Notes under the pieces: generated by a model
Told to the model about the DNA's origin: nothing
The model's input: only the letters and a program-made list of their open reading frames with translations
Database searches by the model: none
Made by a program: the position numbers and the translations under genes
DNA from: an uncultured bacterium
GTDB taxonomy: Bacteria > Bdellovibrionota_C > UBA2361 > SZUA-149 > CALKYB01
Direction: 5' to 3'
Assembly: GCA_938022485.1 (NCBI GenBank)
Contig: CALIEE010000154.1
Location: forward strand, 1 to 5,268
Length of the DNA stretch: 5,268 bases
Shown here: piece after piece, positions 1-5,261 of the stretch
Layout of the letters: each line of letters starts with the position of its first letter
Numbering within the stretch: the stretch's first letter is position 1

Positions 1-60
1 ATTGATAAGGCATTATGAAAATAGTTCAGTGTTGCCTTAAATCTAGTTGCTTTTGTCATC

Positions 61-89
61 TAGTCAGGTCTAGTTATGCTAGGTATAGT
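61..89 (+). promoter_or_regulatory. Possible sigma-70 promoter for the YidB-like gene
   Basis: A -35-like TAGTCA (61-66) lies 17 nt before a -10-like TATAGT (84-89). They match the consensus at 4/6 and 5/6 positions. Transcription would begin near 96, giving a leader of about 95 nt before the ATG at 190. It is the best-spaced pair in the 1-189 gap. The TTGACC at 128-133 is a better -35 box but has no -10 at usable spacing. The rest of 1-189 is AT-rich and contains no gene I can support. This is a consensus match only. Confidence 0.35.
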
Positions 90-179
90 CGACTTTAACT
101 TATCGAAGACTAAAATTATTATTATATTTGACCGTCTAAGCTAAGGTTAGAATTTTAACTACAACGACCATTTATTTTT

Positions 180-183
180 GGAG
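180..183 (+). promoter_or_regulatory. Ribosome binding site that fixes the start at 190
   Basis: GGAG is separated from the ATG at 190 by 6 nt, which is ideal spacing. It overlaps the alternative TTG start at 178, so that start has no usable site of its own. This decides the start codon of the YidB-like gene. Confidence 0.7.
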
Positions 184-189
184 AAAACA

Positions 190-603
190 ATGGACCTTCT
201 TTCAATCGGAAAACAACTTTTAGGTACAACCATGAGCCAGCAGCTTGGTGATAAGGCTGGTGGAATTATGCAAGCGGTTACTAAACTGACTGAAGGAGAG
301 GGTCTTAATCTTGCCGGTCTTTCTTCTATGCTTGAGCAAAATGGCTTGGGCGAGCAAGTAAAGTCTTGGCTCGGAGATGGAGAAAATCAGGAAATTAGTG
401 CCGAGCAACTTAAAGATGCTATTGGAGAGGAGAAGGTTGCTGAGGTCGCATCAGACATGGGTGTTGAGGCAGGAGATGCTTTAGAGTCTTTGAGAAGCGC
501 TCTTCCAAATATCTTGAACAATGCCAGTGAAGGTGGGTCTATATTAGATCAGTTTGGCGATATTCAGGGACTGCTGGGGAAAGCAAAGAACCTTCTTTCC
601 TAA
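190..603 (+). CDS. YidB-like (DUF937 family) protein of unknown function
   Basis: This is a small, probably soluble 137-residue protein with no signal peptide or membrane segment. It resembles E. coli YidB. The clearest family segment is residues 51-79: NGLGEQVKSWLG, then a polar linker with ENQEIS, then AEQLKDAIG. A helix-rich second half follows (VAEVASDMGVEAGDALESL, then ALPNILN), ending in a glycine-rich tail. Length is close to the roughly 130 residues of YidB. I chose the ATG at 190 because GGAG at 180-183 sits 6 nt upstream. The earlier in-frame TTG at 178 would put that ribosome binding site inside the gene. The gene has its own terminator and a convergent neighbour, so it is probably monocistronic unless transcription enters from the left. 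The biochemical role of the family is not known to me. The family call is from recalled sequence similarity. Confidence 0.85.
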   Translation: MDLLSIGKQLLGTTMSQQLGDKAGGIMQAVTKLTEGEGLNLAGLSSMLEQNGLGEQVKSWLGDGENQEISAEQLKDAIGEEKVAEVASDMGVEAGDALESLRSALPNILNNASEGGSILDQFGDIQGLLGKAKNLLS

Positions 604-631
604 GTCTGAAATAAGCCTTGTTGGTTTGAAG

Positions 632-666
632 AGGCTCAGCGGATAAACTCCCGTTGAGCTTTTTTT
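632..666 (+). terminator. Rho-independent terminator of the YidB-like gene
   Basis: The arms GCTCAGCGG (634-642) and CCGTTGAGC (651-659) pair over 9 bp with one G-T wobble around an 8-nt loop. Two further pairs are possible at the base (632-661 and 633-660). A run of seven T residues (660-666) follows at once. It begins 28 nt after the stop codon. On the minus strand the hairpin is not followed by a T run, so it should stop + strand transcription but is a poor terminator for the convergent purT. Confidence 0.88.
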
Positions 667-672
667 ATGTCT

Positions 673-1869
673 TTAGAGTTTTACTTGGACAGTTTGAGCT
701 GTTTTTATAGCTAGTGTCTTGGCTGATTCTGGAGTTTCGGCTTTAGCTAGAGCTACTGCCATTCTTCTTTCCCCCTTAACTTCAGGTTTACCAAAAAGTC
801 TCAGCTCGGTGTCCGGCTGCTCTAGAGCTTTATCAAGATTTGTAAAACTAACTTTTTTAGATTCTCCTTCGACTAAGATTACAGCACTAGCAGCTGGGCT
901 TAGTAGTTCAACTTTAGGAATAGGTAGGCCCAAGATTGCCCTAGCATGAAGGGCGAACTCGGATAAGTTTTGAGATAGGAGAGTTACCAGTCCTGTGTCA
1001 TGTGGTCTGGGCGAGACTTCACTAAAATAAACCTCGTCGCCTTTAATAAACAACTCAACTCCAAACACCCCCCAGCCTCCTAAGTCATCTGTGATTTTTT
1101 TAGCTATATCTTGGGCTCGATTTAAGGCCTGACTAGTCATTTCTTGGGGTTGCCAAGACTCTTGGTAGTCGCCCTTCTCTTGCCGATGTCCGATAGGCTC
1201 GCAAAAGGACGTGCCCCTTTTGTGCCTGACAGTGAGCAGTGTAATTTCATATTCAAAGTCAACAAAACCTTCGACAATGACTCTTTCGGAACCTTCTTTG
1301 GCGGACTTGCCACGACTACCTTGTTGAGCATACTCCCAAGCTGCTTCTATGTCATTTTCCTCTCTCAAGGTACTTTGACCTTTACCCGAGGAGCTCATTA
1401 CTGGCTTAACCACAGCTGGTATTTTAATTTCTTTAACTGCTGCCAAGTATTCTTCTTTGTTGCCAGCGAATCTGTAAGGGGATGTGGGGAGTTTTAACTC
1501 TTCAGCGGCTAGGCGCCTAATTCCTTCTCGGTCCATAGTCAGCTGAGTGGCTCGAGCTGTAGGAATTACCCTGAATCCCTCTTTCTCTAGCTCGACTAAT
1601 TTGTCAGTAGCTATTGCTTCAATTTCAGGAACGATTAAGTCAGGCCTTTCTTTTCGAACTATCTCCTCTAGCTGGATACCGTTGGTCATGTTGATAACGT
1701 GAGAACGATGAGCTACCTGCATCGCAGGTGCTTCAGCGTAACGGTCAACTGCAATTACCTCTACACCGTAGCGCTGAAGTTCAATTACTACTTCTTTTCC
1801 TAGTTCTCCGGCGCCACAAAATAAAACTTTGGTTGCAGATTCAGAGTTTGGAGTTCCGATGGTTGTCAT
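673..1869 (-). CDS. purT: Formate-dependent phosphoribosylglycinamide formyltransferase (GAR transformylase 2)
   Basis: PurT is a cytoplasmic ATP-grasp enzyme that makes formyl-GAR from GAR, formate and ATP. It is the folate-independent route for the third step of purine synthesis. The 398-residue protein aligns end to end with E. coli PurT (392 residues). Visible motifs are the N-terminal GAGELGKE (19-26), VDRYAEAPAMQVAHRSHVI (41-59), VPEIEAIATD (80-89), the ATP-grasp loop VKPVMSSSGKGQ (154-165) and SEVSPRPHDTG (283-293). E22, E82, R114 and K155 fall at the same numbers as the E. coli substrate and ATP ligands. E272 and E284 match the Mg ligands E267 and E279. The shift of five comes from a longer basic and polar loop at about 185-195. 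This collinearity supports the ATG at 1869 over an in-frame TTG at 1881. No clear ribosome binding site precedes either start, and I found no convincing promoter or PurR-like operator. The gene is divergent from the ABC operon. Confidence 0.97.
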   Translation of the reverse strand: MTTIGTPNSESATKVLFCGAGELGKEVVIELQRYGVEVIAVDRYAEAPAMQVAHRSHVINMTNGIQLEEIVRKERPDLIVPEIEAIATDKLVELEKEGFRVIPTARATQLTMDREGIRRLAAEELKLPTSPYRFAGNKEEYLAAVKEIKIPAVVKPVMSSSGKGQSTLREENDIEAAWEYAQQGSRGKSAKEGSERVIVEGFVDFEYEITLLTVRHKRGTSFCEPIGHRQEKGDYQESWQPQEMTSQALNRAQDIAKKITDDLGGWGVFGVELFIKGDEVYFSEVSPRPHDTGLVTLLSQNLSEFALHARAILGLPIPKVELLSPAASAVILVEGESKKVSFTNLDKALEQPDTELRLFGKPEVKGERRMAVALAKAETPESAKTLAIKTAQTVQVKL

Positions 1870-1929
1870 AGTTCTATTCAACGAAATATTAATCTTCCAA
1901 GCCTAGATAAAGCATTTAAACCAATTTTT

Positions 1930-1938
1930 TGCTATAAA
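1930..1938 (+). promoter_or_regulatory. Possible extended -10 promoter reading toward the ABC operon
   Basis: TGCTATAAA combines an extended -10 TG with TATAAA (1933-1938, 5/6 match). It is followed by GCGCC (1941-1945), a GC-rich discriminator of the kind known from stringently controlled stable-RNA promoters. A T-run lies just upstream, but no convincing -35 is seen at 16-18 nt. A transcript would start near 1945 and cross the hairpin region. This is a consensus match only. Confidence 0.35.
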
Positions 1939-1977
1939 CTGCGCCTCATTGAGATTCCGTGTTTTCCAGATTTTGCA

Positions 1978-2061
1978 ATGGCGCAGTATCTGCCCTTTGG
2001 CCATGCTAGCGCATGGCAGATATGCTCAACCTTTTCTGAATATATAAAAGTCGTAATTTGA
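1978..2061 (+). CDS. Possible 27-codon leader reading frame
   Basis: The frame runs from ATG at 1978 to TGA at 2059-2061. The peptide starts MAQYLPFGHASAW and ends YIKVVI. It has no clear ribosome binding site, so translation is doubtful. What makes it worth recording is position: it covers all of stem-loop 2 and the left arm and most of the loop of stem-loop 3. Its stop codon overlaps the first base of the AAGGAGG at 2061-2067. A ribosome on this frame would melt stem-loop 3. I do not recognise the peptide, and chance is a real alternative at this length. Confidence 0.15.
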   Translation: MAQYLPFGHASAWQICSTFSEYIKVVI

Positions 2062-2067
2062 AGGAGG
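2061..2067 (+). promoter_or_regulatory. Strong Shine-Dalgarno sequence inside a hairpin arm
   Basis: AAGGAGG is complementary to the 3' end of 16S rRNA and is the strongest such match I see in the window. No long gene follows it. The nearest usable start is GTG at 2082, 14 nt downstream, which opens only a 13-codon frame. All but its first base lies in the right arm of stem-loop 3 (2062-2075), so it would be masked when that stem forms. Confidence 0.45.
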
Positions 2068-2081
2068 TTGAGTATAAAACC

Positions 2082-2123
2082 GTGCTAGTTGATCGGGAAA
2101 TAACTGTGGGTCGGGAAACTTGA
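2082..2123 (+). CDS. Possible 13-codon mini reading frame with an internal repeat
   Basis: The frame runs from GTG at 2082 to TGA at 2121-2123 and encodes MLVDREITVGRET. It follows the AAGGAGG at 2061-2067, with a rather long 14-nt gap. Its two halves, VDREIT and VGRET, reflect an 18-nt repeat in frame. No function can be assigned. It could be a leader peptide, or the Shine-Dalgarno match could be accidental. Confidence 0.15.
   Translation: MLVDREITVGRET
2093..2118 (+). repeat. Direct repeat of TCGGGAAA, 18 bp apart
   Basis: TCGGGAAA occurs at 2093-2100 and 2111-2118. The similarity extends upstream as TxGx before each copy. The second copy ends 1 bp before the -35-like TTGAAG at 2120, where activator half-sites usually lie. 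It equally falls inside the 13-codon frame. Confidence 0.55.
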
Positions 2124-2148
2124 AGATTAACCAAAAGAAAACTATAGA
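2120..2148 (+). promoter_or_regulatory. Possible sigma-70 promoter of the ABC operon
   Basis: TTGAAG (2120-2125) and TATAGA (2143-2148) are 17 nt apart, each matching the consensus at 4/6. Transcription would start near 2155 and give a leader of about 50 nt. A second, weaker pair, TTGCCT (2172-2177) and TTTAGA (2194-2199) with 16 nt between, would start transcription almost on the ATG at 2205. I cannot choose between them from the sequence. Confidence 0.4.
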
Positions 2149-2204
2149 ATATCCATCCCTTATTCTTTGTTTTGCCTTGTACACTGCATCCACTTTAGAC
2201 CCCA

Positions 2205-2933
2205 ATGATTAAAGCTTCGAAGCTAAGTAAAAGTTTTGCAGACTTAGATGCTGTTAACGGGCTTTCTTTTGAGATCCCAGAGAATCAGGTGACAGGCCTG
2301 TTGGGACCTAATGGAGCTGGAAAGACAACAACTATAAGAATGCTGACGACTTTTCTTTCTCCAGATTCCGGAGATGCGGAGGTAGCTGGTTATAGTGTTA
2401 CCAAAGAAGCAGATAAGGTCAGAGAGAGTATCGGATACCAACCAGAAACTCCTCCTCTATATCCTGAAATGACGGTACTTGAGTATTTAGATTTTGTTGG
2501 AAAGATTAAGAAGCTTAGGACTGGTGAACTAAGAGACAATGTAGCTAGGGTTTTGCATCGTTGTTTGCTTGAAGATGTTGCCCATCAACCTTGTTTCCAG
2601 CTTTCAAAAGGCTACAGGCAACGAGTGGGTTTGGCTCAAGCTATTATTCATAACCCAGCGGTAATAATTCTTGATGAACCGACAAGTGGTTTAGACCCTT
2701 CTCAAATTATTGAAATTAGAGCACTGATTAAAGAACTGGGAGATAGTCATAGTGTGATAATTAGTAGTCACAATTTAGCTGAGGTAGTAGCGACTTGCTC
2801 TCAAGCTTTAATTCTATCCAAAGGAGAATTGGTATCCAGCCTAGAGGTTTCTGAAGATAGTGATAGTTCGTTGTTAGAACAGCAGTATCTTCGGTCCGTA
2901 TCTGGTATCGACTCAGCTGGAGAGTCTCAATGA
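2205..2933 (+). CDS. ABC transporter ATP-binding protein, GldA-like
   Basis: This 242-residue protein is the cytoplasmic motor of an ABC-2 type transporter. All motifs of a working ATPase are present: Walker A GPNGAGKT (34-41), Q-loop glutamine 79 in GYQPETPPLYPEMTVLEYL, signature LSKGYRQRVGLAQA (133-146), Walker B VIILDEP with catalytic E158 (153-159), D-loop SGLDP (161-165) and switch histidine 189. The LSKGYRQR form of the signature and the PETPPLYPEMTV stretch are typical of the GldA/CcmA-type family (COG1131). The C-terminal tail is short for this family. The ATG at 2205 is the only possible start here, because an in-frame TAG lies at 2196-2198. It has no visible Shine-Dalgarno sequence. 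The next gene overlaps the stop by ATGA and encodes the membrane partner. Substrate unknown. Confidence 0.95.
   Translation: MIKASKLSKSFADLDAVNGLSFEIPENQVTGLLGPNGAGKTTTIRMLTTFLSPDSGDAEVAGYSVTKEADKVRESIGYQPETPPLYPEMTVLEYLDFVGKIKKLRTGELRDNVARVLHRCLLEDVAHQPCFQLSKGYRQRVGLAQAIIHNPAVIILDEPTSGLDPSQIIEIRALIKELGDSHSVIISSHNLAEVVATCSQALILSKGELVSSLEVSEDSDSSLLEQQYLRSVSGIDSAGESQ
2919..2922 (+). promoter_or_regulatory. Ribosome binding site for the permease gene
   Basis: GGAG lies within the end of the ATPase gene, 7 nt before the ATG at 2930. The ATGA overlap (2930-2933) plus this site indicates translational coupling of ATPase and permease, which is usual for subunits made in fixed ratio. Confidence 0.65.
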
Positions 2934-3694
2934 GTTCCGTATGGACTATAGCTTCAAGAGAACTTAAAGCTGGGTTTAGAACACCTTTAGCTTGGGTTAT
3001 TTGTAGCGGTTTTTTGTTATTAGCGGGGTTCTTTTTTTATGGAAGAGTTCAGTGGTTTAACGCTGCACTTCAGCAGTCCGCTTTGCTTTCCGGCAAAGCT
3101 CCTACTCTTAATGAGCATGTAGTAGCTCCATACTTTCAAACTATAGAGATTATTCTTATCTTCTTAATTCCCGTACTCACTATGCGAGCTATTGCGGAAG
3201 AGCGAAGAAGTGGGACTTTCGAAATGATGATTACATCTCCTGTAGGTATATTGGAATTAGTGCTTGGGAAGTTCCTAGGAATTGCAGGAATCGTTCTGAT
3301 TATGCTCTCAACTTCTTTTATTTTCCCCTTAGCTTTGGGTTCGTTCGCTGCTTTGGAAATGCCCCCTATACTCGTAGGGCTGTTAGGGCTTTTCCTTTTT
3401 ACTCTTTGTTTTGTCTCTCTTGGGATAGCAGTGTCGGCTTGTACATCTAGTCAGACTGTGGCTGGAGTGGTTAGTGTGGTCTTGTCTCTGGGATTCTATG
3501 CAATCAACCTTCCAGCAAGTTCTTTAGGTGGCTTTGGGTCTGATTTACTTGATTATCTATCTCCGCCTCTTCATTCTTTGAATTTTTATCGAGGGGTAAT
3601 TGATAGTGCAGATATTGTTTATTTCATTTCAATAATTGCTGTCGGCTTATTTTTTTCGGCCAGAGTTCTAGAAGGGGCACGTTGGCGACAGTGA
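2930..3694 (+). CDS. ABC-2 type permease, GldF-like
   Basis: This is an inner-membrane permease of 254 residues with about six hydrophobic segments, near 19-37, 70-86, 115-137, 146-170, 175-193 and 228-244. A short amphipathic N-terminus (WTIASRELKAGFRTPLAW) comes first. The cytosolic motif EERRSGTFEMMITSPV (90-105) after the second segment is the hallmark of ABC-2 permeases of the GldF group, where it lies near the coupling helix that contacts the ATPase. The extended loop at about 41-69 between segments one and two probably faces the periplasm. Length fits the family (about 240-260). One permease gene is present, so the transporter is probably a homodimer of this subunit. It overlaps the ATPase gene and is followed after 10 nt by the auxiliary subunit. 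The family assignment is firm; direction and substrate of transport are unknown. Confidence 0.93.
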   Translation: MSSVWTIASRELKAGFRTPLAWVICSGFLLLAGFFFYGRVQWFNAALQQSALLSGKAPTLNEHVVAPYFQTIEIILIFLIPVLTMRAIAEERRSGTFEMMITSPVGILELVLGKFLGIAGIVLIMLSTSFIFPLALGSFAALEMPPILVGLLGLFLFTLCFVSLGIAVSACTSSQTVAGVVSVVLSLGFYAINLPASSLGGFGSDLLDYLSPPLHSLNFYRGVIDSADIVYFISIIAVGLFFSARVLEGARWRQ

Positions 3695-3704
3695 GAACTA
3701 GTAG

Positions 3705-5243
3705 ATGAAGGCTTATACGAATTTTTTTGGCTGGGCTGCCTTAGTCGCATTCGTCTTTGGAGTGGTTTCTTGGTTTTCTCTTGGCTCCGGGCAAAGCTAT
3801 TTATCGATCATCCATTTTGTGATGGCCCTGGTATTTCTTGTTCTTTTCGCGTTGGGTGGGGGTAAGGAAAGCTTATTTAGCAGCACTGCTAAAAGAAAAG
3901 CTGGCTTTGGTGTTGCTGCCACACTTTATTCAGTGATGTTTGTGGCTATTGTTGCAGGCCTTAACTATCTTTCTTACCACAATAACTTTTTCCGATATGA
4001 TTCTTCCGAGCAAAAAGTATTTTCCTTAGCCCCTCAGACTGAGCAGGTTGTTGGAAAGCTAAAGGAGAAAATTGAAATAAAAGGATTTTTTCTTGGAGGC
4101 GTAGTCACTAAGACTCCCGTTACTAATCTTCTAGAATTGTTGGAACGTGAATCAGAATTGATAGATTTTGAAATATTGGATCCCGAAAAGAATCCACTTC
4201 TTGCTGACCGCTATGGAGTGAGTGAGAATGAAACTTTAGTTTTTAAATACTCGGATGGTGCAGTTGATCGTCAGACCAGAATTGTCGGCGATATTACGGA
4301 GCAGAGAGTTGTAAATGCTTTAATCAAGCTGGAAAGAGGTAAAGGGAAGAAGGTTTACTACTTAACCGGTCACGGAGAACCTTCTGTTAATTCTCAAACT
4401 GAGGAGGGATATCTATTTCTTGCAGAGGCCATAAGGGGCGAGAATATTCAACTTGAGCGTCTACTTCTCGACGCTGGTAAAACAGTGCCCTCTGATGCAT
4501 CGGCATTAATTATTTCTTCACCGGAAAAAGATTTAATTGAGAGTGAGAAACAATCCATTTTAAAATATATTGAGGCCGGTGGAGCCATGTTATTGCTTCT
4601 GGAACCTAGGAGTCCTAGCAGTGTGTTGGAGATTAGCAAGCTTCTTGGAATTTCCGGAGGTCAGTCTGTGGTGGCAGAAAATGTCGTCAGCGTTCTAGAT
4701 GGCAGTAAAGTTGGATTGGTTCCTCGTGCTTTAAAATATGGTCGTCATAAAATAACTGAAAAGTTTTTGAAGCCTACTATATACGAGATTGCCACTTCTC
4801 TTGACACCGCAGCTAAGACAATTCCGGATGCTAGCTACACAAGACTTGCTCTCAGTAGTGATAGAGCTTGGGGCGAAACTGATTTGGCTGGCGTTTTTGA
4901 AGGAGAGCTGGAGTCAAGTAAAACAGACTCAGATATAGATGGTCCATTGACACTTGCTATGGCTGTCGAAAATAAAAATCAGAGAGCAGTTGTTTTTGGT
5001 GATGGGGACTTCGTTCGTAATCGTAATATTAGAAAATTATTTAATAGAGATTTTTTTCTTAATTCTTTAAACTGGGTTATTGATGAAGACGATGGCATTG
5101 TTATACGTCCTAAAACAATGAAACAGTCGGTTTCTGGAATTAGTCAGAATAACTTATCCTATCTTTTTTTCTCGACTGTTATTTTGTTACCAGAGTTGAT
5201 AATTCTTTCAGGACTTTTCTTTTGGAGAAGAAGGATCTCTTGA
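3705..5243 (+). CDS. GldG-like ABC transporter auxiliary membrane protein
   Basis: This 512-residue protein has hydrophobic segments at about 8-26, 33-51 and 69-88. A soluble region of nearly 400 residues follows, then a final membrane helix at about 486-506 and a basic end (WRRRIS). The soluble part is of the GldG / ABC_transp_aux type. It shows the region before it with FSLAPQTEQVVGKL (106-119), the motif KVYYLTGHGEPS (216-227), KYIEAGGAMLLLLEP (287-301) and FGDGDFVRN (431-439), then FLNSLNWV (451-458). The segment KEKIEIKGFF (120-129) resembles the thioredoxin-like start of these domains but shows no CXXC. With segments 1-3 plus the last one, the big domain most likely lies in the periplasm next to the permease, but I infer that. 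Such proteins have no established enzyme activity. The ATG at 3705 follows the permease stop by 10 nt, with only a weak GTGAG at 3691-3695 as binding site. Confidence 0.9.
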   Translation: MKAYTNFFGWAALVAFVFGVVSWFSLGSGQSYLSIIHFVMALVFLVLFALGGGKESLFSSTAKRKAGFGVAATLYSVMFVAIVAGLNYLSYHNNFFRYDSSEQKVFSLAPQTEQVVGKLKEKIEIKGFFLGGVVTKTPVTNLLELLERESELIDFEILDPEKNPLLADRYGVSENETLVFKYSDGAVDRQTRIVGDITEQRVVNALIKLERGKGKKVYYLTGHGEPSVNSQTEEGYLFLAEAIRGENIQLERLLLDAGKTVPSDASALIISSPEKDLIESEKQSILKYIEAGGAMLLLLEPRSPSSVLEISKLLGISGGQSVVAENVVSVLDGSKVGLVPRALKYGRHKITEKFLKPTIYEIATSLDTAAKTIPDASYTRLALSSDRAWGETDLAGVFEGELESSKTDSDIDGPLTLAMAVENKNQRAVVFGDGDFVRNRNIRKLFNRDFFLNSLNWVIDEDDGIVIRPKTMKQSVSGISQNNLSYLFFSTVILLPELIILSGLFFWRRRIS

Positions 5244-5261
5244 GTTTATTGCGAGAATGCG

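Larger units (their letters stand above)
1940..2075 (+). ncRNA. Candidate structured RNA or leader: three abutting stem-loops
   Basis: Stem 1 pairs TGCGCC (1940-1945) and ATTG (1948-1951) with CAAT plus GGCGCA (1976-1985). That is 10 bp with a 2-nt bulge and a 24-nt loop. Stem 2 pairs TATCTG (1987-1992) with CAGATA (2017-2022), and inside it CCATGC (2001-2006) with GCATGG (2011-2016) around a TAGC loop. Eight nt are left bulged. Stem 3 pairs 2022-2035 with 2062-2075 over 14 positions, three of them G-U, around a 26-nt loop. Stems 2 and 3 compete for 2022-2023. The G-U pairs form only in the + strand transcript, which favours that orientation. No intrinsic terminator follows, so a leader of the ABC operon is as likely as a free small RNA. 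If transcription starts near 1945, the base of stem 1 is lost. No homology or expression evidence is available here. Confidence 0.4.
1870..2204. other. Divergent intergenic region between purT and the ABC operon
   Basis: This 335-bp gap has no gene of ordinary size on either strand. It must hold the purT promoter (reading left) and the operon promoter (reading right). It contains a possible extended -10 promoter (1930-1938), three abutting potential stem-loops (1940-2075), a strong Shine-Dalgarno sequence (2061-2067), two very short reading frames (1978-2061 and 2082-2123), an 8-bp direct repeat (2093-2118) and candidate promoters near 2120-2148 and 2172-2199. Each is described separately. 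No tRNA, rRNA or recognised riboswitch class could be identified by eye. Confidence 0.8.

Noticed and set aside
128..160. TTGACC (128-133) as -35 of a promoter for the YidB-like gene
   Set aside because: The nearest -10-like boxes (TAGAAT at 148-153, TTAACT at 155-160) give spacings of 14 or 21 nt, outside the workable range.
178..189. TTG at 178 as start of the YidB-like gene
   Set aside because: It overlaps the GGAG at 180-183 that is ideally spaced for the ATG at 190, and it has no binding site of its own.
632..666. Bidirectional terminator serving purT as well
   Set aside because: The minus-strand side of the hairpin is followed by CCTCTTCAAACC, with no T run.
1144..1497. 117-codon + strand reading frame inside purT, and other antisense frames within the genes
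   Set aside because: They lie opposite or inside well-supported genes, resemble no known protein and are explained as shadows of the real coding frame.
1870..1881. TTG at 1881 as start of purT (four extra residues)
   Set aside because: The ATG at 1869 makes E22, E82, R114 and K155 coincide with E. coli numbering, and the protein then begins MTTIGT like E. coli MTLLGT.
1986..2023. Stem-loop 2 as an attC site, transposon end or intrinsic terminator
   Set aside because: No attC core sites, no flanking target duplication or terminal inverted repeats across the region, and no T run after the stem.
3032..3038. Runs of seven T residues in the membrane protein genes as phase-variation tracts
   Set aside because: Runs of seven are short, recur at several places in T-rich hydrophobic coding sequence (also near 3722, 5051 and 5164), and the frames are intact.
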